A DNA stretch of 17,517 nucleotides from Spirochaetia bacterium (GTDB taxonomy: Bacteria > Spirochaetota > Spirochaetia > PWKH01): contig SKXS01000095.1 in NCBI GenBank assembly GCA_007128345.1, forward strand, positions 1 through 17,517, read 5' to 3'. Position 1 is the first letter of the stretch, and every line of letters starts with the position of its first letter. A program made the position numbers and the translations under genes. Shown piece by piece: positions 5,934-14,177 of the stretch. The notes beneath the pieces are model-generated. The model searched no databases, was not told the DNA's origin, and saw nothing but the letters and a program-made list of their open reading frames with translations.

Positions 5934-8075
5934 ATGAATATGCACCAGCTCACTGAACTCATAGAGGATGATCTGCTTGATGTGACACTGCCGGGAAGAT
6001 ATGTCGGCGGTGAGGCGGGTGTACGCAAGGAGATGCCGTCTTCAGGTATTACCAGCGAACACCTGCATATCGGCATCTGTTTTCCCGATCTCTATGAAAT
6101 CGGTATGGCAAACCGTGCAGTGCGCATACTCTACGACCTGGCTAACCGGTCAGAGGGATGCTTCGCTGAAATGGTCTTCCCTGCTGCTCCGGATTTTGCC
6201 CAGGTGCTCAAAAAGCACGGACTCTCCCTCTATTCACTGGAGAGCTATACCCCCGTGAAACACCTCGATATCCTGGCTGTTTCGGTCGGGTACGAATTGT
6301 CGGCTACCAATATCCTCGCTGTGCTGGACCAGGGGAATGTGCCCCTGTATGCAGGAGACAGGAGGGAGGATGATCCCATTGTTATTGCCGGCGGTCCTGC
6401 TGTCACCAACCCGATTCCCCTTGAAGACATACTTGACGCGTGCTACATCGGTGAGGCGGAAGCCGCTTTTCCCGGAATACTTGAAGAGCTCAGAAGGCTC
6501 AAGAGCTCAGGTGCTACGAGAAGCGAGCGCCTGGCATATCTCAAAGATCATCCGAACATATACATGAAGGGGAAAACCAGCGCGGTCAGAGCAGTGGACA
6601 TGGGTTTTGCATCGCGAGACCAGCGGTACGCATACTATGTACTTCCCCATGCCAAGGTGGTCCAGGATCATGGCGCTGTTGAGATCATGCGGGGATGCCC
6701 GAACGGCTGCAGGTTCTGCCATGCAGGGATGTTCTACCGTCCGTACCGGCAGCTGGAATTACGGCACATTTTCTCCCTTACTGAGCATCTGATGACCGAC
6801 CAGGGATACAATCATATTACCTTGACATCGCTTTCTACGGGTGATTTTAGGGGCATAGGTGCTCTAGTGGATGCGCTTAACCGTTCGTTCTCGCACCAGC
6901 AGGTCTCCTTCGGGCTTCCGTCACTGAAAATTGACACGTTCACCCTCGATATTCTTGAGTCGGTCTCCCGAGTACGCAGGAGCGGGCTGACATTCGCTGT
7001 GGAGACCCCCCACGAGGCAGGACAACGCGCCTTGAACAAAGTCGTTTCATTCAGCAAGGTCATCGGAATTCTCAAGGAGGCCAAGCTGAGGGGATGGAAT
7101 CTTGCCAAGTTCTATTTCATGATCGGCCTTCCCGGCAGTGATATCCAGACCATAGCTGGTGACATCATCAGCTATATTGATCAGGTGAGATCACAGGTGC
7201 GCATAGCGCTCAATGTGCCCGTGGGCACCTTTATACCGAAGCCCCATACGCCGTTTCAATGGGCTGCGCAGATACGCGAGGATGAGGCTCGGGAAATCTT
7301 CAGGCGCATCAAGGACCACTTCAGGCGCAACGGAGCGGTCAAGGTGAGCTATCATGATCCCTTTATGTCAACACTTGAGGGACTGGTGAGCAGGGGAGAC
7401 AGGCGGGCAGGGGAGCTTATTATGCAGGCCTACCGCAGAGGCGCATGGCTTGATGCGTGGGACGAGCACTTTCAGGAGTCCGCCTGGCGTGGGGTCATCG
7501 AAGATGCTTCATGGGATGTCATGGACCTTCTTAACCCACGGAATCCCGATGTGCAGCTTCCCTGGCAGCCAGTACGCTTAGGGGTCTCCCAGGCATACCT
7601 GAAGCGGGAGTATGAACGCACCGCTGAGCGGGAGCTCACTGAACCGTGCGGATACCCATGTCCGCATCCCTGCGGCATGTGCGGTCCGACGGTGCGTCCT
7701 GCTGCTGAATTCGATGCTGAGACGCTGGAGCGGCTCTCACGGGAATTTCTTCAGACAGCAGGAAAACTGGTTGTACAGGAAGGCGATCAGGCCAGGTACA
7801 TCATGATAAAATATGAAAAAACGGGCACCGCGCGATTCCTGTCCCATACCAGCGTCATGCGTTCCTTTGAACGTGCGTTCAGGAGAACAGGCATATCGCT
7901 GGCGCATACCCGCGGATTCAATCCGAAACCGAAAATGGATTTTTCCAGCCGCTGGCACTCGGCATGGAGTCTGCTGCGGAATATCTGCTCATCCAGACAA
8001 CCCTCCAAGCGCAGGCCGTGGAGAACTTGCTCCCAGAGCTCTCAAATGCCCTTCCTGAGGGATTTTCCTGCCTGA
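5934..8075 (+). CDS. B12-binding-like/radical SAM protein (TIGR03960-type), frameshifted near its C-terminus
   Basis: Residues about 40-200 form a B12-binding-like domain (PDLYEIGMAN, the SVGYELSATN segment, an IAGGPAVTNP loop). The radical SAM cluster motif is C255-PNG-C259-RF-C262, and the rest of the SAM barrel runs to about residue 530. A second Cys-rich knot (PCGYPCPHPCGMCGP, near 569-583) follows, then the start of a DUF2344-type domain (SHTSVMRSFERAFRR, HTRGFNPKPKMDF). From codon 671-672 (7944-7949) the frame goes wrong, and the last 42 residues are unrelated to the family. The true continuation is in another frame at 7946-8380. Proteins of this family are probable radical SAM enzymes of unknown substrate, often met near RNase G and ribosomal genes, which suggests RNA modification. 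ATG 5934 has no good ribosome binding site. Confidence 0.85.
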   Translation: MNMHQLTELIEDDLLDVTLPGRYVGGEAGVRKEMPSSGITSEHLHIGICFPDLYEIGMANRAVRILYDLANRSEGCFAEMVFPAAPDFAQVLKKHGLSLYSLESYTPVKHLDILAVSVGYELSATNILAVLDQGNVPLYAGDRREDDPIVIAGGPAVTNPIPLEDILDACYIGEAEAAFPGILEELRRLKSSGATRSERLAYLKDHPNIYMKGKTSAVRAVDMGFASRDQRYAYYVLPHAKVVQDHGAVEIMRGCPNGCRFCHAGMFYRPYRQLELRHIFSLTEHLMTDQGYNHITLTSLSTGDFRGIGALVDALNRSFSHQQVSFGLPSLKIDTFTLDILESVSRVRRSGLTFAVETPHEAGQRALNKVVSFSKVIGILKEAKLRGWNLAKFYFMIGLPGSDIQTIAGDIISYIDQVRSQVRIALNVPVGTFIPKPHTPFQWAAQIREDEAREIFRRIKDHFRRNGAVKVSYHDPFMSTLEGLVSRGDRRAGELIMQAYRRGAWLDAWDEHFQESAWRGVIEDASWDVMDLLNPRNPDVQLPWQPVRLGVSQAYLKREYERTAERELTEPCGYPCPHPCGMCGPTVRPAAEFDAETLERLSREFLQTAGKLVVQEGDQARYIMIKYEKTGTARFLSHTSVMRSFERAFRRTGISLAHTRGFNPKPKMDFSSRWHSAWSLLRNICSSRQPSKRRPWRTCSQSSQMPFLRDFPA
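7938..7952 (+). other. Frameshift site between the radical SAM part and the DUF2344 part
   Basis: The upstream frame reads D-F-S through GAT TTT TCC. Stepping back one base at C7946 gives CAG CCG CTG GCA CTC GGC (QPLALG), which restores the expected family sequence F-x-x-P-L-x-L-G-x-E-S. The run of five T followed by CC is prone to indels in evolution and in sequencing. The site is not a classical X-XXY-YYZ slippery heptamer. Confidence 0.8.
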
Positions 8076-8380
8076 TGAGCACCGTTATACCGAAAACCGG
8101 AAAATATTCGCTTATGGCCCGTTATGGAGGCAGCATCTACCGGCTGCGGTCAGCACCCCAGGCTGCGGATGTGCTCAATTCGCCGCATGTTTCAGTCATG
8201 GAACGCAGCGAAGAAGCGGTGGTTGTACGGATAATAACGGCTGACGGAGGGCCTGATTTGCTGAAAATAACCGATGATAAGTACGGATTCATCAAAGCGT
8301 GCCGACCGGTGCGGCTGGAAACCCTCGACCGGGACGGCAATCCATTCGATCAGTCCTCTTCCTTCGCATCCTGCCAGTAG
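7964..8380 (+). CDS. DUF2344-type domain, separated C-terminal part of the radical SAM protein
   Basis: The 138 residues from ATG 7964 continue the DUF2344 (TIGR03936) domain that starts in the preceding frame. The homologous sequence begins earlier, at 7946 (QPLALG), so ATG 7964 is probably not a natural start. There is no Shine-Dalgarno sequence before it. If the frames are joined, the full protein would be about 815 residues, a normal size for radical SAM-DUF2344 fusions. Its last 31 bp overlap the 3' end of mazG on the opposite strand. Part of a pseudogene, a sequencing indel, or a frameshifted but functional gene are all possible. The coding sequence itself looks intact, which favours a recent indel or a sequence error. 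Confidence 0.7.
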   Translation: MESAAEYLLIQTTLQAQAVENLLPELSNALPEGFSCLMSTVIPKTGKYSLMARYGGSIYRLRSAPQAADVLNSPHVSVMERSEEAVVVRIITADGGPDLLKITDDKYGFIKACRPVRLETLDRDGNPFDQSSSFASCQ

Positions 8381-9162
8381 CGTTCCATCGTCTCCATGTG
8401 CTCTGCGGACAGAGGCAGGCCATCACTGGTAAGCTTCATACGCATGGCATTGAAGCGTTTCATGAACTTTTCATTAGTCCGGTGAAGCGCGAGAGAGCTT
8501 GGAACCTTCAGGTACCTGGCAAGGTTCACCACGGTAAAGAGCACATCGCCAAGCTCTTCTTCAACCCGCAGGCTGTCATTCTGAGCCGCAGCTTCCTTCA
8601 GCTCGCTGATTTCCTCCTGGAGCTTGTCGAAAATACCTTCGCTCCCGTCCCAGTCAAAACCCGCTTTCTGCGCCTTTTTCTGAATTTTTTCTGCACGGTC
8701 CAGGGGAGGCATAGCCTTGGGCAGATGATTGAAAAAGTCATCGTCGTCAGGCTTTTTTCCTTCAACATCCTCCTTGATGGATTCCCAGAGCGTCAGCACT
8801 GCATCGGGATTGTCAGCTGTCTCTGATGCGAATACATGCGGATGCCGTCGTATGAGCTTGTTTGATACTCCGTCAAGTATCTCCTGCAGGGAAACCGAAT
8901 CACGTTCCTCATGCATCTGCGCAAGCATGGAGATGACCAAAAACAAGTCTCCCAGTTCTTCATGGCTCGCTTCACGCTGATTCTGCTGTAACGCATCTAT
9001 GTACTCATACGCTTCTTCAAGAATGTTTTTACAGAACGTATCGATGGTCTGTGAACGGTCCCAGGGACAGCCGTCAGGACCGCGAAGCACCTGAAGGATA
9101 TCATAGAGCCTTAGAAATGCATCTGTATGTGATGGTGATGTCTCGGAAAACAGCCTGCTCAT
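8350..9162 (-). CDS. mazG: Nucleoside triphosphate pyrophosphohydrolase MazG
   Basis: The 270-residue protein has two tandem MazG domains, as in E. coli MazG (about 263 residues). It hydrolyses NTPs and dNTPs to monophosphate and pyrophosphate, which removes aberrant nucleotides. The first metal-binding helix is EE49-50-AYE-YID56, with the EELGD motif at 69-72. The second domain has EE183-184-ISE and EELGD at 202-206. The linker carries a conserved W-x-x-I-K (WESIK, 126-130). ATG 9162 is preferred over the GTG two codons upstream because AGGAG lies 5 nt before it. It is the last gene of the minus-strand cluster, and its 3' end overlaps the converging DUF2344 frame by 31 bp. No terminator is visible. 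Confidence 0.95.
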   Translation of the reverse strand: MSRLFSETSPSHTDAFLRLYDILQVLRGPDGCPWDRSQTIDTFCKNILEEAYEYIDALQQNQREASHEELGDLFLVISMLAQMHEERDSVSLQEILDGVSNKLIRRHPHVFASETADNPDAVLTLWESIKEDVEGKKPDDDDFFNHLPKAMPPLDRAEKIQKKAQKAGFDWDGSEGIFDKLQEEISELKEAAAQNDSLRVEEELGDVLFTVVNLARYLKVPSSLALHRTNEKFMKRFNAMRMKLTSDGLPLSAEHMETMERYWQDAKEED

Positions 9163-9220
9163 GAACACTCCTGTAGTTTACAGAATATACATTATTTAAA
9201 GTAATGCGTATCTCAAAATA

Positions 9221-9787
9221 TTACTCGCCTATCTTGTAGGTTGCGATGTGAATGACCGGAGAAGAAAATACCTCCGGCTGCACTTTCCCGACAACGAACC
9301 CTTCAACACGGTATCGTGCATAGATGAACAGCTGATCATGTTCGTTGCGGTCCACATCCAGAGCCTGAGAAGTACCTGAAGCTTGTGGCGGCGGGTTAAT
9401 ATACGCATAGGATAGATACAGCTCATCTTGAATATCTTCAGAAACGGTGACGGAAAAACTAAAAAAATCCTCTGAAGTATCCGTAAACAGATCATGGTTT
9501 ACAACATCAGAATCATTGAAGTATACGGGCTTGTGATTGAGCGTAAGTTGTGTTGAAGCTATGGGATCATCGCCATATGAATAGTAAAACATGAGGCCGT
9601 TCGTATCATAACGCTGCTCCTGCTTGAGATCTACCGCAAAATCATGAGAAACTCCGAGATCATTTTCTTCTTCGGGGCTGATTGCAACAATGACATCACC
9701 AGCGAGAAAAACGCCTACAGGCAACCCGCAGCCTGCAGAGAGGAAAAGCAGGATTGAGAGAATCCAGAGCAGTCCAGAAGGTTTCAC
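9221..9787 (-). CDS. Putative lipoprotein of unknown function
   Basis: A GTG start at 9787 is chosen because AGGAGG lies upstream, the frame before it overlaps the TPR gene, and the protein then begins with a clean signal peptide. That signal has Lys2, a hydrophobic core (residues 6-16) and the lipobox L-S-A-G-C20. The mature part (about 169 residues) is rich in polar and aromatic residues in alternating patterns, suggesting a beta-sandwich. I do not recognise a family. The protein should be anchored in the periplasm or at the outer surface. It starts 25 bp after the TPR gene and ends 58 bp before mazG, so it belongs to the same operon. Confidence 0.75.
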   Translation of the reverse strand: MKPSGLLWILSILLFLSAGCGLPVGVFLAGDVIVAISPEEENDLGVSHDFAVDLKQEQRYDTNGLMFYYSYGDDPIASTQLTLNHKPVYFNDSDVVNHDLFTDTSEDFFSFSVTVSEDIQDELYLSYAYINPPPQASGTSQALDVDRNEHDQLFIYARYRVEGFVVGKVQPEVFSSPVIHIATYKIGE

Positions 9788-9812
9788 GTCAGTTCCCCTC
9801 CTCTGCTTCCTC

Positions 9813-10496
9813 CTACATGCCGATGTCAAGCTGGATGAGCCGTGACTGGGCAAGCTTGCCCCATTCTGTGTCTGCATAATCGGCAGAAAGCTGTTCGTAG
9901 ACGGAACGGGCAGCCGATACATTATCGAGGGACTCGTAGAGCCTTCCCATGTTCAGCATCGCTCGGGGAATTCCCTGATAAGTTCCCTTGTGCCTGTCTG
10001 CCAGACGCTGATAGCTTTCTATTGCAGCTTCGGGCTTTCCGGCAAGTTCCAAGGCAACTGCCTGGTTCACCAGTGCCGGTGCGGCAAGATAGGTATTGCT
10101 GTACTGATCTGCAGCCCTGCCGAAGAAACCGGCAGCATCCTCATGGCGGCCCTCCTGGTAGGCAAGCTGTCCTGACAGGTAGAGGGCCCGCAGCTCCGGA
10201 TAGTTTCTGCGGTTGCGTGCAATGATCTCTTCAAGTTCTTCTGTAAGCTGTTCAGCAAGCTCTGCTCGGTTCTGTTCGTCTGCAGCCTTGTAGGTATTGA
10301 AGAGCTCCTGGGCCTCTTCAACCCGAACTGTATAGGCATCGGTCCTCCGAGTTGTGACCACCGATACTATGGTGAATATGATGAGGACCGCCGCAAGCAC
10401 ACTGACTACGATGATCAACTGCTTGCGGAATCGTATAATGAACTGCTCAATCTTCGCTGTTACGGTCAGCTGTTCAGTCTTTGTCTCTTTCTGCAT
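9813..10496 (-). CDS. Membrane-anchored TPR protein (YfgM-like layout)
   Basis: The 227-residue protein has a short cytoplasmic N-terminus, one transmembrane segment at about 27-48 (LIIVVSVLAAVLIIF), a helical linker and about three tetratricopeptide repeats at roughly 103-136, 140-172 and 178-211 (ALYLSGQLAYQEGRHEDAA, ALELAGKPEAAIESYQ, MGRLYESLDNVSAARSVY). This layout resembles YfgM or the TPR_21 family, which act as periplasmic or envelope scaffolds and chaperone partners. The precise role cannot be assigned. ATG 10496 has a GGGG stretch 9 nt upstream. The gene starts 34 bp after the cmk-rpsA stop. Confidence 0.75.
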   Translation of the reverse strand: MQKETKTEQLTVTAKIEQFIIRFRKQLIIVVSVLAAVLIIFTIVSVVTTRRTDAYTVRVEEAQELFNTYKAADEQNRAELAEQLTEELEEIIARNRRNYPELRALYLSGQLAYQEGRHEDAAGFFGRAADQYSNTYLAAPALVNQAVALELAGKPEAAIESYQRLADRHKGTYQGIPRAMLNMGRLYESLDNVSAARSVYEQLSADYADTEWGKLAQSRLIQLDIGM

Positions 10497-10530
10497 GAAA
10501 CCGTGCCCCTTTGGTGTAGTTGGCTGAATC

Positions 10531-12903
10531 TCAGGAGTCCTGACTCTTATCTTTGATCAGGTCAGCAAAGGTGATAACATCGTCATCATCCTCACTTGAA
10601 TGAATGTACTTGGACATCTCTTTCTTCTGACTCTGCTTGAGGTAATCCTTGATTGAAAGGCCCAGCTTCTTCGCAGCAGGATTGACATCCATGACCATCG
10701 CCTTGACCTGATCTCCCGGATTAAAGCGCTTGAGCACCTCATCGGTGAACTCCTCATGGGGTCCGGTAAGACTGAATTTGGGGATAAGTCCCTCTATGCC
10801 GTCGACTACCTTCACGAACACGCCGAAATCGGTCACGCTGGTGACTTCGCCTTCAATCATGCTTCCCCTGGGATAGTTGTCCTTCAGCTGCTTCCACGGG
10901 TTGTCCGAAAGCTGCTTCAATCCGAGCCTGATGCGTCGGGTCTCAGGATCCACCCGGGTAATCACCACTTCAAGCATGTCCCCTTCATTGCATACAGCTG
11001 ACATGTGCTTAGGCTTCCTGGTCCACGAAACGTCATCGATGTGGAGGAATCCGTCAATGCCCTCTTCAAGTTCAATGAATGCTCCGGCGTTGGTGACCTT
11101 GATTACCTTTTTGGACATACGCTTGCCTACGGGGTATTCCTGCTCAATTGTGTCCCACGGGTTCGGGGTCACCTGCTTGAGTCCCAAGGATACCCTGCGG
11201 TTGTCCGTATCATAGCCAAGGATCATGGTTTCGACATCGTCGCCGATTGATACTACTTCACGGGGATGGCTGATGCGCTTGATCCAGCTCAGTTCCGAGA
11301 TATGTGCAAGTCCCTCAATCCCCTCCTCCAGCTCAATAAAGACGCCGAAATCGGTGATTTTCGTAACCTTACCCTTCACTACATCTTCAACATCGTATCT
11401 GTCAGCGAAGGATTCCCATGGATCCGGGGTAAAATGCTTGAGTGAAAGGTTGATCTTTTGATTTTCCGGGTCCAGGTGAATGAGCTTAAGCTGGATCTCC
11501 TGCCCCTTCTTCACGTAGTCCTTGGGGCGGGTTACGTGCCCCCAGCTCATGTCGTTTATATGCAGCAGGCCGTCGAATCCTCCCAGGTCAATAAATGCAC
11601 CGAAGGAGGTGAAGCTCTTCACCGTTCCCTCAACTTCATCTCCCACCTGCCTGGTTGCAAAGAATTCAGCCTTTTTACGTTCGATTTCCTTCTCAAGATA
11701 GGCACGCCTGGAGAGCACCGGCTTAACCCGTGAATCAGCATGGAGCCGGTCTATAATGAAATAGTCGGTCACCCCGATCATGTCCTGGGGGTTTTCGACC
11801 CTGCGCATGTCAGCCTTTGACAGAGGACAGAAAGCAACAAATCCTCCAGGGATGGTTACTTCATACCCGCCTTTGATCTCCTTCGTGAAGGTTCCCTTGA
11901 TCGGGAGTCCTTCCTTATGGGCTTCACGCATATGGTTTGCGGCAAGACGCGCATCAGCCTTCTTCTTGGACACAACGGTCTGGCCGTTCTTTCCTTCCTT
12001 GCTGATGAGCACGACCTGCACCTTGTCGCCGATGGAAGGGAGCTCTTCAAATTCCTCAACGGGTATGCGGCCTTCCGACTTGAATCCCACGTCCACGAAT
12101 ACATTCTCACTGGTGATTTCCACCACGTGACCGGTTATCAGCTGGCCCTCTTCGATATCATCTAGCTTATTAAGATACTCTTCCTGGAGCACGTTCTGCA
12201 TCTCATTGGTGTTCTTGTTGTCTGTCTCTTTTTCTGGTCCCACTTTCCGACTCTCCTGCATGATCATTCCGTCATTTTTGATTTCTTGTATTAATTTGTC
12301 ACAAACTTCATCTATGGTCAAGTGCGAGGTGTCTACGTACACGGCGCCGGGGGCGACCTCCAGCTTACCGTAGGCTTTCCCGGTGTCAACTTCGTCCCGC
12401 TTCCGGATTCCAGCGGCTATCTCCTCACGGGTAAGCTTGGTGTCCTGCTGACGGTGCCTGCGCTCCGCACGAATCTCAATATCTGCGTCAAGGTAGAACT
12501 TGTAGTCAGCATCGGGAAATACCACCGTGGCAATGTCCCTGCCCTCTGCAACCAGATCAAGGGTTTCTGCAGATTCTCTGAGCTGCCGGTTCACCGCATG
12601 GCGCACTTCAAGGATAGCGGAGTGCTCAGCTACGAAGGCATCCACCTCATCGGTCTGCAGAAGATCCTCAACATCTGTTCCGTTGCAGTGGATCCTTCCG
12701 CCTATGATGGTAATGGAACATTCCCGGGCAGAAGCAGCAATATCATCTTCACTGTGTGGATCTCTCTGGGAATCGAGTACATGCTTTGTTATTGCGCGGT
12801 AAAAATACCCTGAATTGATATACAGCAGAGAAAGTTTCTCAGCAAGAAGCTTTGCAATGGTGCTCTTGCCGACCCCAGCGGGCCCGTCGATTGCTACGAC
12901 CAT
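10531..12903 (-). CDS. cmk-rpsA: Cytidylate kinase fused to 30S ribosomal protein S1
   Basis: One 790-residue frame joins two proteins. Residues 1-208 are CMP/dCMP kinase: P-loop GPAGVGKST (7-15), NSGYFYRA (30-37), AEGRDIATVVFPDA (119-132) and KRDEVDTGK (168-176). After a polar linker (209-250), six S1 (OB-fold) domains follow at about 253-314, 333-401, 418-488, 503-576, 590-663 and 678-752. They make the mRNA-binding ribosomal protein S1, as in the about 557-residue E. coli S1. An acidic tail ends the protein. ATG 12903 is chosen because the protein then starts MVVAIDG. It lies one base after the rluB-family stop (TAGGATG). The fusion is known, to my recollection, in Treponema-type spirochaetes. 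An internal ribosome binding site may produce free S1. Confidence 0.95.
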   Translation of the reverse strand: MVVAIDGPAGVGKSTIAKLLAEKLSLLYINSGYFYRAITKHVLDSQRDPHSEDDIAASARECSITIIGGRIHCNGTDVEDLLQTDEVDAFVAEHSAILEVRHAVNRQLRESAETLDLVAEGRDIATVVFPDADYKFYLDADIEIRAERRHRQQDTKLTREEIAAGIRKRDEVDTGKAYGKLEVAPGAVYVDTSHLTIDEVCDKLIQEIKNDGMIMQESRKVGPEKETDNKNTNEMQNVLQEEYLNKLDDIEEGQLITGHVVEITSENVFVDVGFKSEGRIPVEEFEELPSIGDKVQVVLISKEGKNGQTVVSKKKADARLAANHMREAHKEGLPIKGTFTKEIKGGYEVTIPGGFVAFCPLSKADMRRVENPQDMIGVTDYFIIDRLHADSRVKPVLSRRAYLEKEIERKKAEFFATRQVGDEVEGTVKSFTSFGAFIDLGGFDGLLHINDMSWGHVTRPKDYVKKGQEIQLKLIHLDPENQKINLSLKHFTPDPWESFADRYDVEDVVKGKVTKITDFGVFIELEEGIEGLAHISELSWIKRISHPREVVSIGDDVETMILGYDTDNRRVSLGLKQVTPNPWDTIEQEYPVGKRMSKKVIKVTNAGAFIELEEGIDGFLHIDDVSWTRKPKHMSAVCNEGDMLEVVITRVDPETRRIRLGLKQLSDNPWKQLKDNYPRGSMIEGEVTSVTDFGVFVKVVDGIEGLIPKFSLTGPHEEFTDEVLKRFNPGDQVKAMVMDVNPAAKKLGLSIKDYLKQSQKKEMSKYIHSSEDDDDVITFADLIKDKSQDS
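12241..12257 (-). promoter_or_regulatory. Internal ribosome binding site and GTG start for free S1
   Basis: In the linker between the kinase and the S1 domains, AGGAG (12257-12253) stands 9 nt before an in-frame GTG (12243-12241, codon 221). Starting there would give a 570-residue S1, close to the usual length. An in-frame ATG at codon 235 (12201-12199) aligns with the normal S1 N-terminus but lacks a clear Shine-Dalgarno sequence. Confidence 0.4.
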
Positions 12904-12904
12904 C

Positions 12905-13648
12905 CTACGTTCTACCTCTTTCGATACAGCCCAGTATCCTGCGGACTGCATCCCTATCTATCTCACGAAACTGTCCCGGCTTAAGGTCCCCCAAGTGTAT
13001 GTCATCAATACGTACCCGATGAAGCTTCAAAATAGTGTACCTGAACTCGGAAAGGACATTCCGTATTTCACGGTTTTTGCCTTCAGTCAGGACGATACGG
13101 ACCGTATGCGGGTCTTCAAGCCTGCAGTCCTTCATGTTATACACGAATCCGTCATTTAGTTGAACCCCCCTGGTCCACATTTCCAGGTGTTTAGGGAAAA
13201 ACTTCTCCCTGACGGTTACCACATACTCTTTTTCCACCTCGTATCGCGGATGGGTCAGCTTGAGGGCGAACTCTCCGTCATTGGTATATATGATGAGACC
13301 GGAGGACCAGAGATCCAGCCTGCCGACGTGGAACAGAGAATCCTTTTCAGGAACAGTAATGAGATCCCGGGCTAACCGGTCATGGCGGGGATCCCGGTTT
13401 GAAGCGAGGTATCCAGGAGGTTTATGGAGCGCATAGGTGCGCAGCGGTGCCGGCGTGACCGGTGCGCCGTCCAAAGTAACCGTGTCTGAAGGGAGCACCT
13501 TGCACCCGAGCTCGGTCACTGTAGCGCCGTTGACCCCTACTCTGCCTGAGGTAATGTATGATTCGCATGTGCGCCTGGAACCAAGTCCGCATGACGCGAG
13601 ATACTTCTGGAGCCGCAGGGAGGCGGAATCAGGTTTCGAATCGGTCAT
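12905..13648 (-). CDS. rluB: Pseudouridine synthase, RluB/RsuA family
   Basis: The enzyme converts specific uridines of rRNA to pseudouridine. With the ATG at 13648 it has 247 residues. An S4 RNA-binding domain covers about 11-57 (LRLQKYLASCGLGSRR). The catalytic domain has the KPPGY motif (76-80), the GRLD motif with catalytic Asp112, and the basic C-terminal motif EGKNREIRN. The family does not tell 23S (RluB) from 16S (RsuA) specificity by eye, so the symbol is tentative. Earlier GTG and ATG codons (13660, 13657) are also possible, and no start has a strong ribosome binding site. The 5' end overlaps scpB by about 20 bp, and the stop is one base before the cmk-rpsA start. Confidence 0.88.
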   Translation of the reverse strand: MTDSKPDSASLRLQKYLASCGLGSRRTCESYITSGRVGVNGATVTELGCKVLPSDTVTLDGAPVTPAPLRTYALHKPPGYLASNRDPRHDRLARDLITVPEKDSLFHVGRLDLWSSGLIIYTNDGEFALKLTHPRYEVEKEYVVTVREKFFPKHLEMWTRGVQLNDGFVYNMKDCRLEDPHTVRIVLTEGKNREIRNVLSEFRYTILKLHRVRIDDIHLGDLKPGQFREIDRDAVRRILGCIERGRT

Positions 13649-14177
13649 AATCCACATCACTGAGTTTCGGCAGCGACGATATGCTCTTCAGGTTGAATTC
13701 CTGGAGAAACTTTTTCGTCGTGCCGTAGAGGTTCGGATGTCCGATGACATCTTTTTTGCCCACCACACGGACATACTCCTTCTCTATGAGCAGCCTCAGG
13801 CTGTTGTCGGCGCTCACGCCCCTGATGTTCTCAATCTCCTTTCTGGTCACCGGCTGGGAGTATGCAATGATTGAAAGGGTTTCCAAGGCAGCTTTAGAGA
13901 GCCTGCGGTCAATCTTCTTTCCGTAGTGGTCCCTGAGCTGTTCATAGAGGTGCTCCTTCGGTACGAAGCAGTACCCTCCCCCGTATTCAATGAGCCTGAT
14001 GCCGTGGTTCTCTTGGTCGTTGTAGCAGTGCTGAAGCTTCCGGATTGCTTCGATCACCTCAGCTCGTGAGTACTGTGATATCCGGACAAGCTTTGGCACC
14101 TCAACCGGCTCGTTCTCCATGTAAAGAATCGCTTCAATTGTGTGGACGCAGAGGATATCCTGATATTCACTGCTCAT
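13629..14177 (-). CDS. scpB: Segregation and condensation protein ScpB
   Basis: This kleisin-associated subunit of the SMC-ScpA-ScpB condensin helps compact and separate chromosomes. The 182 residues contain the tandem winged-helix fold, with the characteristic stretch LSKAALETLSIIAYSQPVTR and the following IENIRGVSAD, LLIEKEYVRVVGKK and GHPNLYGTT segments. ATG 14177 is chosen (protein starts MSSEYQDIL). It lies inside the last codons of scpA, with an 11-bp overlap typical of this pair. The 3' end overlaps the pseudouridine synthase gene. Confidence 0.95.
   Translation of the reverse strand: MSSEYQDILCVHTIEAILYMENEPVEVPKLVRISQYSRAEVIEAIRKLQHCYNDQENHGIRLIEYGGGYCFVPKEHLYEQLRDHYGKKIDRRLSKAALETLSIIAYSQPVTRKEIENIRGVSADNSLRLLIEKEYVRVVGKKDVIGHPNLYGTTKKFLQEFNLKSISSLPKLSDVDYDRFET

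Noticed and set aside
7938..7952. Classical programmed -1 frameshift signal in the radical SAM gene
   Set aside because: The sequence T TTT TCC does not keep A-site pairing after slippage and I see no strong stem-loop just downstream, so an indel is more likely.
9184..9216. Separate promoter for mazG (TTGAGA with TATATT)
   Set aside because: The spacing is over 20 bp, and the gene is better explained as the last member of the operon.
13437..13874. Plus-strand frame of 145 codons
   Set aside because: It is antisense to the pseudouridine synthase and scpB genes, with no promoter or ribosome binding site.
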